Positions 17,803 to 26,145 of a DNA stretch of 64,000 nucleotides are shown in pieces; position 1 is the stretch's first letter, and each line of letters begins with the position of its first letter. Under the pieces are notes generated by a model that saw only the letters and a list, made by a program, of their open reading frames with translations, did not search any database and was not told the origin of the DNA. Source of the DNA: Streptomyces sp. NBC_00557 (GTDB lineage: Bacteria; Actinomycetota; Actinomycetes; Streptomycetales; Streptomycetaceae); NCBI RefSeq assembly GCF_036345995.1, contig NZ_CP107796.1, forward strand, positions 6,076,001 through 6,140,000. The letters run 5' to 3'. Made by a program: the position numbers and the translations under genes.

Positions 17803-18867
17803 ATGAGCGCTGTGACCCCCGCTGGAGGCGACACCGCGGCGGGCCGTTCCTGGCCCGCCCTGCTGAACGGCCTGCTGGACGGCCGGGACCTGTCCGCCGA
17901 CGACACCGCGTGGGCGATGGACCTGATCATGCGCGGCGAGGCGACCGACGCGCAGATCGCCGGGTTCATGGTGGCCCTGCGGGCCAAGGGCGAGACGGTG
18001 GAGGAGATCACCGGGCTCGTCCGCACGATGTACGCGCACGCCAATGTGATCGAGGTGCCGGGCCCGGCCGTCGACATCGTCGGCACCGGCGGCGACGGCG
18101 CCAAGACGGTGAACATCTCCACGATGTCGTCGATCGTCGTGGCGGGCACGGGCGCCAAGGTCGTCAAGCACGGCAACCGCGCCGCGTCCTCCGCCTCCGG
18201 GTCCTCCGACGTGCTGGAGAAGCTCGGGATCAATCTGAACCTGACCCCGCAGCGGGTCGCCGAGGTCGCCGAAGAGGCCGGCATCACCATCTGCTTCGCG
18301 GTGAGGTTCCACCCGTCGTTGCGTCATGTCGCCCCGGCGCGCGGCCAGCTGGGCATCCGCACCACCTTCAACGTCCTCGGCCCGCTGACCAACCCCGCGC
18401 AGGTCAGGTCCCAGGCCGTCGGCGTCGCCGACCCGCGGATGGCGCCCATCGTGGCCGGGGTCCTCGCCGAGCGCGGCAACTCCGCCCTGGTGTTCCGCGG
18501 CGACGACGGCCTGGACGAGCTGACCACGACCGCCACCTCGCGGGTCTGGGTGGTCCGGGACGGCAAGGTCACCGAGGAGACCTTCGATCCCAGGGACGTC
18601 GGCCTCGACCTCGTTCCCGTCGAGGCCCTGCGCGGCGCGGACGCGTCGTACAACGCGGAGGTGGCGCGGCGCCTGCTGGACGGCGAGAAGGGCCCGGTGC
18701 GGGACGCGGTGCTGCTGAACTCGGCGGCGGCCCTCGCGGCCCTGCACCCGACGGACGCCCCGCTCGCCGACCAGCTGCGCGCCGGCATGGCCAAGGCCGC
18801 CGAGTCGATCGACACGGGCGCGGCGAAGCGCACCCTGGAGCGCTGGGTGGCGGCCAGCAACGCCTAG
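17803..18867 (+). CDS. trpD: Anthranilate phosphoribosyltransferase TrpD
   Basis: Second step of tryptophan synthesis: joins anthranilate and PRPP. The 354-residue protein has the PRPP/Mg motifs [16 protein letters not shown] and [15 protein letters not shown], and the later substrate loop [11 protein letters not shown]. The ATG at 17803 has AGGAG 6 nt upstream; the in-frame GTG at 17779 lacks a site. It is separated from the trpE-G fusion at 47-49 kb. Adjacency to the oxidase genes is also seen in mycobacteria (recalled). A large hairpin follows the stop. Confidence 0.96.
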   Translation: MSAVTPAGGDTAAGRSWPALLNGLLDGRDLSADDTAWAMDLIMRGEATDAQIAGFMVALRAKGETVEEITGLVRTMYAHANVIEVPGPAVDIVGTGGDGAKTVNISTMSSIVVAGTGAKVVKHGNRAASSASGSSDVLEKLGINLNLTPQRVAEVAEEAGITICFAVRFHPSLRHVAPARGQLGIRTTFNVLGPLTNPAQVRSQAVGVADPRMAPIVAGVLAERGNSALVFRGDDGLDELTTTATSRVWVVRDGKVTEETFDPRDVGLDLVPVEALRGADASYNAEVARRLLDGEKGPVRDAVLLNSAAALAALHPTDAPLADQLRAGMAKAAESIDTGAAKRTLERWVAASNA

Positions 18868-18914
18868 TGCTGCGACCGGAAAGGTTCACCGGCAAACCTT
18901 TCCGGCCACAGCAC
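18867..18914 (+). terminator. Long hairpin after trpD
   Basis: Inner 11-bp stem CCGGAAAGGTT (18876-18886) with AACCTTTCCGG (18895-18905), extended by GTGCTG (18867-18872) pairing with CAGCAC (18909-18914) across a short internal loop. It starts within the trpD stop codon. Confidence 0.8.
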
Positions 18915-18995
18915 CAGGCCCTGCCGCCGGAGGTTCGTCGTCCCGCGATCCGGACACGGGTTGCGGGGCGGCGATCTTTTCCCTTAAGTTCCCGT

Positions 18996-19118
18996 ACCAG
19001 GTCATGAGTGACAGCCATCAGGCCCCGGCCGGCTGTCCGGCAACCCTCCGTCCGTGGCGGGGTGCCCCGGGTGAGGACCAGGCCGTAGGCAGCGAGGTCT
19101 ACGGCAAGCGCGGACCCC
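18996..19118 (+). ncRNA. SAM-IV riboswitch
   Basis: The segment GGTCATGAGTG...GGCAACCCTCC...GGCGGGGTGCCCCGGGTGA...GACCAGG matches the actinobacterial SAM-IV aptamer consensus as I recall it. It is followed by the hairpin CCGTAG (19083-19088) with CTACGG and then CAAGCGCGGA. SAM-IV elements sense S-adenosylmethionine and control sulfur genes. The gene downstream is a cysteine-desulfurase-like enzyme, which fits. Confidence 0.88.
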
Positions 19119-19150
19119 TCGCGCGCTGCCGAGCGCGGGACCAGGGGTCC
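19112..19150 (+). terminator. Candidate expression-platform hairpin of the SAM-IV riboswitch
   Basis: Outer arms GGACCCCT (19112-19119) and AGGGGTCC (19143-19150), with an inner CGCGCT/AGCGCG stem. The right arm also belongs to a competing 7-bp hairpin (GACCAGG, GGT, CCTGGTC), so two structures exclude one another, as expected for a switch. Confidence 0.6.
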
Positions 19151-19171
19151 TGGTCGTCGAGGGAGTCTTCC

Positions 19172-19192
19172 GTGAGCAAGCGAATGCGATAG
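19172..19192 (+). CDS. Possible six-codon leader minigene (MSKRMR)
   Basis: GTG AGC AAG CGA ATG CGA TAG with a GGGAG ribosome site 6 nt upstream. It lies between the SAM-IV hairpin and the desulfurase-like gene at 19274. A small ATG-independent hairpin, ACGCCC/GGGCGT (19237-19252), follows it. Translation here could couple or attenuate expression. It may also be chance; no peptide function is claimed. Confidence 0.4.
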   Translation: MSKRMR

Positions 19193-19273
19193 GGCCGCCG
19201 AGCCCCGCCTCCGCACACCCTTCTTCTCATCTTCGTACGCCCCTGCGGGCGTGTTCCTCACGGGAGTTCACCG

Positions 19274-20635
19274 ATGTCCGTCTTCACCGCTGCCGCCGAC
19301 CAGTCCGTTTGCGCCCCGCTGCCCGTTCTGGGCAGGGATGTCACCGTCCCGCTCGTCACCGGAGGCGAGGTCACCTACGCAGCCCTCGACTACGCGGCCA
19401 GCGCCCCCGCCCTGCAGCGCGTCTGGGACGACGTGGCCGCCTACGCGCCGTACTACGGCAGCGTCCACCGCGGCGCCGGCTACCTCTCCCAGCTCTCCAC
19501 CGACCTGTTCGAGAACGCCCGCAGGACCGTCGCCGAGTTCCTCGGCTGCCGCGCGGACGACCAGGTGATCTTCACCCGCTCCACCACCGACTCGCTGAAC
19601 CTGCTGGCCCGTGCGCTCCCCGCCGGCTGCCAGGTCTTCGTCTTCGAGACCGAGCACCACGCCTCCCTGCTGCCCTGGCAGGACACGCGGGTGACCTACC
19701 TGGACGCCCCGCGCACCCCGCAGCAGGCGGTCGCGACCCTGGAGCGGGCCCTCGCCGACCGGGATCCCTACGGCCCGGCCCTGGTCTGCGTCACCGGCGC
19801 CTCCAACGTCACCGGCGAGCTGTGGCCGGTGCGCGAACTGGCCGCCGCCGCCCACGCGCACGGCGCCCGGATCGTCCTCGACGCCGCCCAGCTCGCCCCG
19901 CACCACCCGGTGGACGTCCGCGACCTGGACGTCGACTGGGTCGCCTTCTCCGGGCACAAGCTGTACGCCCCCTTCGGCTCCGGCGTCCTGGCCGGCCGCG
20001 CCGACTGGCTGCGCGCGGCCGAGCCGTACCTCGCGGGCGGCGGCGCCAGCCGCAAGGTGACCCGGCGTCAGGACGGCGGCGTCGACGTGGAGTGGCACGA
20101 CAGCGCCGCCCGGCACGAGGCGGGCTCCCCGAACGTCATCGGCGCCTACTCCATCGCCTCGGCCTGCAAGGCCCTCACCGAGGCCGGCTGGGAGAACCTG
20201 GTCGCCCGCGAGCGGCACCTGATCGCCAGGGTCCGCGAGGGCCTCGCCGGGGTGCCGCAGGTGCGGATCCTGTCGCTGTTCGGCGACGACGCCCCGCGCG
20301 TCGGCGTCATCTCCTTCGTGGTCGAGGGCTGGAACAGCTCCCACTTCGCCGCCGCGCTCTCCGCCGAGTACGGCATCGGCGTGCGCGACGGCCTGTTCTG
20401 CGCCCACCCCCTGGTGCGCACCCTCCTCGGCAGCGACCCGCAGAGCCAGGGCGAGTGCGGCGCCCCCGAGGCCGCGCCGGGCGAGAAGTCCCTCAACGCC
20501 ATCCGCGTCAGCTTCGGCGCGGGCACGCCCGACGAGCACGTCGACCGCTTCGTCACCGCCGTGAGGGAACTCGTCACCGAGGGTGCGAAGTGGACGTACC
20601 GCACGGAGGACGGCCGCTGCGTCCCGGCGGTGTGA
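19274..20635 (+). CDS. Class V aminotransferase, cysteine-desulfurase-like (SufS/CsdA type)
   Basis: PLP enzyme of 453 residues with the Schiff-base lysine in SGHKLYAPFG and a SufS-like region RDGLFCAHPLVR that supplies a candidate persulfide cysteine. The upstream strand AGARIVLDAAQLAPHHPVD carries the PLP Asp. A GGGAG site precedes the ATG. It is under a SAM-IV riboswitch, so expression should fall when S-adenosylmethionine is plentiful. This points to a role in sulfur assimilation or cysteine use, not housekeeping Fe-S assembly. The exact substrate (cysteine, selenocysteine or another beta-substituted amino acid) is not settled by sequence. Confidence 0.88.
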   Translation: MSVFTAAADQSVCAPLPVLGRDVTVPLVTGGEVTYAALDYAASAPALQRVWDDVAAYAPYYGSVHRGAGYLSQLSTDLFENARRTVAEFLGCRADDQVIFTRSTTDSLNLLARALPAGCQVFVFETEHHASLLPWQDTRVTYLDAPRTPQQAVATLERALADRDPYGPALVCVTGASNVTGELWPVRELAAAAHAHGARIVLDAAQLAPHHPVDVRDLDVDWVAFSGHKLYAPFGSGVLAGRADWLRAAEPYLAGGGASRKVTRRQDGGVDVEWHDSAARHEAGSPNVIGAYSIASACKALTEAGWENLVARERHLIARVREGLAGVPQVRILSLFGDDAPRVGVISFVVEGWNSSHFAAALSAEYGIGVRDGLFCAHPLVRTLLGSDPQSQGECGAPEAAPGEKSLNAIRVSFGAGTPDEHVDRFVTAVRELVTEGAKWTYRTEDGRCVPAV

Positions 20636-20676
20636 TCAGCGCGCCCCGCACCCGTCTGGGCAGCCGTTCGAAACGA

Positions 20677-20958
20677 TCAGTTGTCCAGTCCGATCGAGAA
20701 CGCCGCCTCGAGGTCGTGCTGGGAGTACGTCCGGAACGCGACGTGCGTGTCCGTGGCCTCGACGCCGGGGATCTTGCTGATCCGGCCGGGGATGACCTCG
20801 GCCAGGTCGTCGTGGCGGCGGACCCGGACCATGGCGATCAGGTCGTAGGTGCCGGTGACCGAGAAGACCTCGCTGACGCTCTCGAGAGCGGCGATCTCCT
20901 CCGCGATCTCGGGGATCCGGTCGACGCTGGTCTTGATCAGAACGATCGCGGTGATCAC
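20677..20958 (-). CDS. Stand-alone Lrp/AsnC ligand-binding (RAM) domain protein
   Basis: The 93-residue protein corresponds only to the effector-binding half of Lrp/AsnC regulators: a beta-alpha-beta fold with VTGTYDLIAMVRV and the final strand FRTYSQHDLEAAF. There is no N-terminal helix-turn-helix. Such demi-Lrp proteins bind amino acids and can form oligomers with full-length partners. The GTG at 20958 has a GGGAGAG site 8 nt upstream and overlaps the stop of the rhomboid gene (GTGA), so the two are translationally coupled. What ligand it senses is unknown. Confidence 0.88.
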   Translation of the reverse strand: MITAIVLIKTSVDRIPEIAEEIAALESVSEVFSVTGTYDLIAMVRVRRHDDLAEVIPGRISKIPGVEATDTHVAFRTYSQHDLEAAFSIGLDN

Positions 20959-21746
20959 GGCTGGTTCTCTCCCTCGAGGGCCTGAGCAGGGGCGGCTTTC
21001 ACTCTAGCCCGCCCGTCTCCCACCACCGCCCCTCGAAGGCCGCCCTGCGGGCCCTCCCAGGCGCCGTGGCGCACCCACGCGTAGCCGAAGCCCAGGCCGA
21101 AGCCGATCACGTGCGCCAGATAGGCCACCCCGGGGCCGTCGGACGCCCGCCCGGCCGCCGCCCACTGCAGCGCCGCCCAGAACGGCAGCACGACCCACGC
21201 CGGAAACCGGAGCGGCAGGAAGAACAGGAACGGCAGGAGACTGGTCACGCGCGCGCGGGGGAACAGGTAGAGGAACGCTCCGAGGACCGCCGAGATCGCC
21301 CCCGAGGCGCCGACCAGCGACTGCCCGGAGGCGGCGTTGGCGGCCGCGTAGCCCAGCAGGGCCAGGTAGCCGCAGCCGACGTAGAACAGGGTGAACTCGA
21401 CCCGGCCCATCCGTTCCTCGGTCATCGTGCCGAAGACGAAGAGGAAGAGCATGTTGCCGAGCAGATGCACCCAGTTTCCGTGCACGAACAGGGCCGTGGC
21501 CGGGGTCAGGGCGTCGCGCACCGGCCTGGCGAACAGCTCGGCCGGCACCACGCCCCAGCGCGCGAAATACGCCCGCTGCGCGGCGAGCAGGGCCTGCCCG
21601 GAGCCGTACCCGGGGGTGAGCCCCGAGGCCGGGCCCAGGACGAAGAGCAGACAGCACAGGGCGATGAGGCCGTACGTCATGGGCGCCGAGGTGCTCCGGA
21701 CCGCTCGGAGAACCCTGCCGGCCGCCGTAGTCCACTGGCTGATCAT
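20955..21746 (-). CDS. Rhomboid-family intramembrane serine protease
   Basis: The 263-residue protein has about six membrane helices. It contains the oxyanion-hole Asn helix (HLLGNMLFLFVFG), the catalytic Ser in SLVGASGAISAVLG and the catalytic His in YLAHVIGFGLGF, so it is predicted active. It cleaves transmembrane substrates within the bilayer. The ATG at 21746 is chosen because homologous sequence begins soon after it; the ribosome site is weak. The 3' end overlaps the RAM-domain gene. The C-terminal cytoplasmic tail is rich in Gly and Arg. Confidence 0.9.
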   Translation of the reverse strand: MISQWTTAAGRVLRAVRSTSAPMTYGLIALCCLLFVLGPASGLTPGYGSGQALLAAQRAYFARWGVVPAELFARPVRDALTPATALFVHGNWVHLLGNMLFLFVFGTMTEERMGRVEFTLFYVGCGYLALLGYAAANAASGQSLVGASGAISAVLGAFLYLFPRARVTSLLPFLFFLPLRFPAWVVLPFWAALQWAAAGRASDGPGVAYLAHVIGFGLGFGYAWVRHGAWEGPQGGLRGAVVGDGRARVKAAPAQALEGENQP

Positions 21747-21911
21747 GACTACAGAGCATGACGTAACGGGACGCAAGCTGACAGACTGCCTCGCCGCCGT
21801 GGACGGATCAGCGGCGAGTCGCCGCCAGGCCGTAGGGTTACGGCCACACGTGCCGGCCGGCGGCGCGTGCGGCCACCACGAGCGATGACGAGAAGGAAGC
21901 GGACAGCGACG

Positions 21912-22151
21912 ATGACGGTTCCCCTGCCGACCGCGACGACCCGATGGCGCTGCACCCTGTGCGGCAACCTCACCCGGTTCGACGTGACGCGTTCCTCGAA
22001 GGTCGTCGAGTACGTCCACCTCGATCTGGCGGGGGAGCCGACCGTGGAGGAGCGCGAGGTGGTCAGTGAGACCATCGAGTCGGTGCGCTGCCGCTGGTGC
22101 AACGCGGTGGACCAGGTGGAACTCGTGGACAGGCCGGGTGCCGGCTCCTGA
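21912..22151 (+). CDS. Small zinc-ribbon protein
   Basis: A 79-residue protein with two CxxC pairs, Cys14/Cys17 (CTLC) and Cys60/Cys63 (CRWC), spaced like a single zinc ribbon around a beta-rich centre (VVEYVHLDL). Starts further upstream (ATG at 21885) are possible; a GAAGGAAG stretch lies about 13 nt before the chosen ATG. It reads toward the NYN-domain gene 40 nt downstream and may be in its operon. A nucleic-acid or protein-binding role is inference from the fold. Confidence 0.75.
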   Translation: MTVPLPTATTRWRCTLCGNLTRFDVTRSSKVVEYVHLDLAGEPTVEEREVVSETIESVRCRWCNAVDQVELVDRPGAGS

Positions 22152-22191
22152 GCGGAGCGGACCCGGGCAGGGAAGTAGTGGGGTGTGACGG

Positions 22192-23535
22192 ATGGCGGAG
22201 ACCACAGGCGGGGGGCCGGGCGACGGCACCGCCGAGGTGCTTGACCGTCCGCTGCCCGAGGGTGTGCGCCGCCGGGTCGTGCAGATCGTCTCGGACGGCT
22301 TCGGCGGCCTGACCCTGTCGGAACTGCCCGCCCAGCTGAGGCAGTACGCCCGGTTCACCCCCACCCGCCGGGCGAAGTTCGCCGGGAACGCGATGGCGGC
22401 GGCGCTGGAGACCGACGCGCTGTTCCGGCAGCGGATCGGGGACAAGCTCAGAGAGGCGCAGCCGGAACTCGCCGGCGCCCTCGACTCCGGCTCCCCGCCC
22501 CCGGCCGCGGACCCGCTCGACGTGGCGGCCGCGGCCTACGTACTGCGCCCGGCGGGCTGGGTGAAGCTGGTCACCGCGGCCGGCGAGGAGGCCCAGCGCG
22601 CGGACGCCGAGCGCGCCGACGAGGAGACCCGGGCGGAACTGGACCGGCTGCGCTCCGAGCTGGCCCACGCCCGCGAGCACACCCGTGCAGAGACCGACCG
22701 GCTGCGCGCGGAGCTGGAGTCGGCGAAGAAGGAAGCCGAATCGCTTCACCGCAAGCTCCGGGCCGCGCTCAGCGACGTCAAGCGCGGCGAGGCCGCTCTG
22801 CGCAGGGCCCAGGCCGAGATGGACGCCCTGCGCGCCGAGGCGCACACCCAGGTGTCGGCCGCCGAGAGCGAGGCCCGCCGGCTCAAGGCCCGGCTCGGCG
22901 AGGCCGAGGCCGCGCTGGAGGCCACCCGCCGCGCCGCCCGCGAGGGGCGCAGCGTGGAGGACATGCGGGTACGGCTGCTGCTCGACACCCTGCTGGACGC
23001 CACCCAGGGCCTGCGGCGCGAACTCGCCCTGCCGCCGGTGTCCGTGCGCCCCGCCGAGACCGTGGACGCCGTCGAACCGGGCCGGATGACCCCCAAGGAC
23101 ATCGCGGCGCGCGCCCTGTCGGAGCACGACCCGGCCATCCTCGACCAGCTGCTCGCGCTGCCGCAGGCGCATCTGGTGGTCGACGGCTACAACGTCACCA
23201 AGACCGGCTATCCGCAGATGCCGCTGGAGAAGCAGCGGCTCAGGCTGCTCGGCCAGCTCTCCGCGCTCGCCGCGCAGACCGGCGCCGAGGTGACGTGCGT
23301 CTTCGACGGCGCCGAACTGGCCGCCCCGGTGCTGCTCGCGCCGCCGCGCGGGGTGCGGGTGCTGTTCTCCAAGCCGGGCGTCACCGCGGACGAGCTGATC
23401 CGCCAGCTCGTGCGCGCCGAGCCGCCGGGCCGTCCGGTCATCGTCGCCTCCACGGACCGCGAGGTGGCCGACGGGGTCGCCAGGGCGGGTGCCCGACCGG
23501 TCGCGTCTGCGGTGCTTCTCAAGCGACTGTCCTGA
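22192..23535 (+). CDS. NYN (YacP-like) domain protein with central coiled coil
   Basis: The 447-residue protein has an N-terminal helical domain (about residues 10-130), a long charged heptad-rich coiled coil (about 135-260), and a C-terminal NYN/PIN-like nuclease domain (about 320-447). The last begins HLVVDGYNVTKTGYP, with conserved acidic residues in CVFDGAE, GVTADELI and STDREVADGV. NYN domains are metal-dependent RNases; YacP/Rae1-type members cut mRNA on the ribosome. An endoribonuclease function is therefore likely, and the coiled coil suggests dimerisation or docking. The ATG at 22192 is preceded by a GGGGTGTGACGG stretch. Confidence 0.85.
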   Translation: MAETTGGGPGDGTAEVLDRPLPEGVRRRVVQIVSDGFGGLTLSELPAQLRQYARFTPTRRAKFAGNAMAAALETDALFRQRIGDKLREAQPELAGALDSGSPPPAADPLDVAAAAYVLRPAGWVKLVTAAGEEAQRADAERADEETRAELDRLRSELAHAREHTRAETDRLRAELESAKKEAESLHRKLRAALSDVKRGEAALRRAQAEMDALRAEAHTQVSAAESEARRLKARLGEAEAALEATRRAAREGRSVEDMRVRLLLDTLLDATQGLRRELALPPVSVRPAETVDAVEPGRMTPKDIAARALSEHDPAILDQLLALPQAHLVVDGYNVTKTGYPQMPLEKQRLRLLGQLSALAAQTGAEVTCVFDGAELAAPVLLAPPRGVRVLFSKPGVTADELIRQLVRAEPPGRPVIVASTDREVADGVARAGARPVASAVLLKRLS

Positions 23536-23598
23536 AGGTCCGTCGGACATGGGCAATGTCCGAATTGGAGTGATCTTCACGCCACCTAGTGTCAATCA

Positions 23599-23694
23599 CG
23601 CATCACTGCTTGTGAGTTGTGTGCAAAGAATGCATTGTGTGATGCGATTTTCTGGTGTGAGGATTTGAACTGATCACAAGTGGGTCACTAGGGT
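23599..23694 (+). promoter_or_regulatory. Promoter region of the first NlpC/P60 gene
   Basis: A housekeeping-type promoter is visible: TTGAAC (23665-23670), 18 nt, TAGGGT (23689-23694). Just upstream is a perfect inverted repeat, CGCATCAC (23599-23606) and GTGATGCG (23639-23646), in unusually AT-rich DNA. The leader downstream contains GTGATCACTCACTCACTCAC. I do not see the c-di-AMP (ydaO) riboswitch that precedes some Streptomyces wall-hydrolase genes. Confidence 0.55.
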
Positions 23695-23755
23695 CTGGGC
23701 TCGAACCTCCGAACGGGTGATCACTCACTCACTCACAAGAAGGAGTTCGTCCTCC

Positions 23756-24790
23756 GTGGCGTCCCACCGTCGACCCAAGCAGCAGAGTCGCGCCCGCGTG
23801 ACCGTGCTGACCACCGCAGCCGCAGCCGCTGTCGTCCTGAGCGCGAACGCCGCCAATGCCGCGCCGAGCCAGAAGCTCACCAAGGACCAGGTCAAGGCCA
23901 AGGTCGACAAGCTCTACGAGGAGGCCGAGCAGGCCACCGAGAAGTTCAACGGAGCGAAGGACAAGCAGCAGAAGCTGCAGAAGGAAATCTCCACCATCCA
24001 GGACAACGTCGCCCGCGGTCAGCAGGACCTCAACAAGCTGCGCGACGGCCTGGGTTCGCTGGCCACCGCGCAGTACCGCTCGGGCGGCATCGACCCCTCG
24101 GTCCAGCTCTTCCTGTCCTCCAACCCGGACGACTTCCTCGACAAGGCGTCCACGCTCGACCAGTTGAGCGCCCAGCAGGTCGACGCCCTGAAGAAGATCC
24201 AGGACAAACAGCGCGAACTCGCCCAGGAGCGCGCCGAGGCCGCCGACAAGCTCAAGGACCTCTCCGCCACCCGCACCCAGCTGGAGGAGAAGAAGAAGGA
24301 GGTCCAGGCCAAGCTCGCCGAGGCGCAGAAGATCCTCAACACCCTGACGGCCAAGGAGAAGCAGGAGCTCGCCGCCCAGCAGGCGCGCGCCGACCGCTCC
24401 TCCAGCGAGCGCGTCAACCTCGGCGACGCCCCGCCCGCCTCCGGCCGCGCCTCCGCCGCCTTCGCCGCCGCCCAGAGCAAGCTCGGCTCGCCGTACGTCT
24501 ACGGCGCCTCCGGCCCGTCCTCCTTCGACTGCTCGGGCCTGACCTCCTGGGCCTACGCCCAGGCCGGCGTCTCCATACCGCGCACCTCCGAGGCGCAGGC
24601 CACCATCGGCACCCGGATCTACGACCAGAGCCAGCTCAAGGTCGGCGACCTGGTGTTCTTCTACGGCGACATCCACCACGTCGGCCTGTACGCCGGCAAC
24701 GGCCAGGTGCTGCACGCGCCGCACACCGGTGCCGTCGTCCGCTACGAGGCGATGTCCGACATGCCGTTCCAGTTCGGCGTCCGCGTCTGA
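23756..24790 (+). CDS. Secreted NlpC/P60 peptidoglycan hydrolase with N-terminal coiled coil (paralogue 1)
   Basis: Cuts peptide bonds in peptidoglycan stems outside the cell. The 344-residue precursor has a signal peptide ending ANAANAA, a coiled-coil region (about residues 45-225, rich in Lys, Glu and Gln), and an NlpC/P60 domain. The catalytic Cys is in SFDCSGLTSWAYAQAG and the His in DIHHVGLYAGNG. The GTG at 23756 has AGGAG 10 nt upstream; a GTG at 23717 would add 13 residues without a site. The layout resembles RipA-type endopeptidases, in which the coiled coil blocks the active site until processed. It is followed by a very similar gene at 25086. Confidence 0.93.
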   Translation: MASHRRPKQQSRARVTVLTTAAAAAVVLSANAANAAPSQKLTKDQVKAKVDKLYEEAEQATEKFNGAKDKQQKLQKEISTIQDNVARGQQDLNKLRDGLGSLATAQYRSGGIDPSVQLFLSSNPDDFLDKASTLDQLSAQQVDALKKIQDKQRELAQERAEAADKLKDLSATRTQLEEKKKEVQAKLAEAQKILNTLTAKEKQELAAQQARADRSSSERVNLGDAPPASGRASAAFAAAQSKLGSPYVYGASGPSSFDCSGLTSWAYAQAGVSIPRTSEAQATIGTRIYDQSQLKVGDLVFFYGDIHHVGLYAGNGQVLHAPHTGAVVRYEAMSDMPFQFGVRV

Positions 24791-24912
24791 CCCCACCCCG
24801 CGCGACACGGCCCGGTCCTCCGGCGAAACCCGCTCTGTTACCCGCGTACGCGCCGGGAACGCCGTCGGGATGGCGCCCGAACGGGCGAATCCCCTGGACC
24901 GGAGCTGACTCC

Positions 24913-24948
24913 ACGCCCCGCCGGTGACCTGCGTCAGCGGCGGGGCGT
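24913..24948 (+). terminator. Terminator between the NlpC/P60 paralogues
   Basis: Perfect 11-bp stem, ACGCCCCGCCG (24913-24923) with CGGCGGGGCGT (24938-24948), 14-nt loop. It implies the second paralogue has its own promoter in 24949-25085. Confidence 0.75.
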
Positions 24949-25085
24949 CACTGTGTGTCGCCGCCCCGGCCGTTGGTCGGCGCTCCCGCGCACGGCTACT
25001 GTCTGCCGCGTTTCCCCGGCGCCGGGGTCTCCCCGTCCCCAGGCGCCGGGGGAACGGTCGTACGTCCGCCAGCAGAAGGACTGCC

Positions 25086-26117
25086 GTGGGGTCTCATCGC
25101 CGCCTTGCCTCCTTTGGATTCGACCGGGGCACCGCCGCCCTGTGCGTACTGTCGGCCGCGACCGCCGCGCTCGGCGCCGTACCGGCGCACGCGGCGCCGC
25201 ACCCCGACGCCCGTGCCGAGGTGGACCGCCTCTACCAGGAGGCCGAGCAGGCGACCCAGGCCTTCGACAAGGCCCAGGAGCGCGCGGGGGTGCTGCGCCG
25301 CGAGGTGCGGGCCGCCCAGGACCGCATCGCCCGGCAGCAGCAGCGCGTCAACACCCTGCGCGAACAGCTCGGTGCGCTGGCCGGCGCCCAGTACCGCGCG
25401 GGCGGCATCGACCCGGCCGTCGCGCTGCTGTTCTCCAACGACCCCGACGACTACCTCGACAAGGCCGCCACCCTCGACCGCATCACCGCCCAACAGGCGG
25501 GGCATCTGCGGGAGTTGCGGTCGGCGCTGCGGGAACTGGCGCAGGAGCGCGCGCAGGCGGCCGGGAAGCTCGCCGAGCTTGTGCGCGGCCGCGAGGCCGT
25601 GGCCGCGCACAAGCGGACCGTGCAGAAGAAGCTCGCCGAGGCCCAGCGGCTGCTCGGCACACTGTCGCCCGCCGCGCGCGCCGCCTTCGGCCGGGCCTCG
25701 CGCTCCGACGACTCCGGCCGCGCCGACCTGTCCGAGCTCGCCGACCTGGCCGGCGGCAGTGCCGCCCCCGACGCCCGCGCCGCCGCCGCGGTGGCCGCCG
25801 CCCGCTCCGCCCTCGGCCGGCCCTACGTGTGGGGCGCCAACGGCCCCTCCGGCTTCGACTGCTCGGGCCTGATGCAGTGGTCGTACGCGCACGCCGGCAT
25901 CCAGCTGCCGCGCACCTCGCAGGAGCAGCGCTTCGCCGGCCGGCGCGTCCCGCTGTCCGGGATCCGGCCCGGCGACCTCGTGGTCTACCGCTCCGACGCC
26001 AGCCACGTGGGCATGTACGTGGGCAACGGCCGGGTCATCCACGCCCCCTATCCGGGAGCCGCGGTGCGCTACGACCCGGTCGGGATGATGCCGATCTCCT
26101 CGGTCACCCGGCCCTGA
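25086..26117 (+). CDS. Secreted NlpC/P60 peptidoglycan hydrolase with N-terminal coiled coil (paralogue 2)
   Basis: The 343-residue protein has the same plan as its neighbour: signal peptide ending VPAHAA, coiled coil beginning ARAEVDRLYQEAEQATQ, and an NlpC/P60 domain with Cys in GFDCSGLMQWSYAHAG and His in ASHVGMYVGNGR. Blocks such as LYEEAEQAT/LYQEAEQAT and RSGGIDPSVQLF/RAGGIDPAVALL show that the two genes arose by tandem duplication. This copy is more Arg- and Ala-rich and less Lys-rich. The GTG at 25086 has an AAGGAC site 6 nt upstream. It probably shares substrate class with its neighbour but may differ in timing. Confidence 0.93.
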   Translation: MGSHRRLASFGFDRGTAALCVLSAATAALGAVPAHAAPHPDARAEVDRLYQEAEQATQAFDKAQERAGVLRREVRAAQDRIARQQQRVNTLREQLGALAGAQYRAGGIDPAVALLFSNDPDDYLDKAATLDRITAQQAGHLRELRSALRELAQERAQAAGKLAELVRGREAVAAHKRTVQKKLAEAQRLLGTLSPAARAAFGRASRSDDSGRADLSELADLAGGSAAPDARAAAAVAAARSALGRPYVWGANGPSGFDCSGLMQWSYAHAGIQLPRTSQEQRFAGRRVPLSGIRPGDLVVYRSDASHVGMYVGNGRVIHAPYPGAAVRYDPVGMMPISSVTRP

Positions 26118-26145
26118 TCCGCCCGCTCGCCGTTACGATCGGGAA

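Noticed and set aside
23536..23755. c-di-AMP (ydaO) riboswitch before the NlpC/P60 gene
   Set aside because: The interval is short and lacks the conserved ydaO core; only a promoter and inverted repeat are visible.
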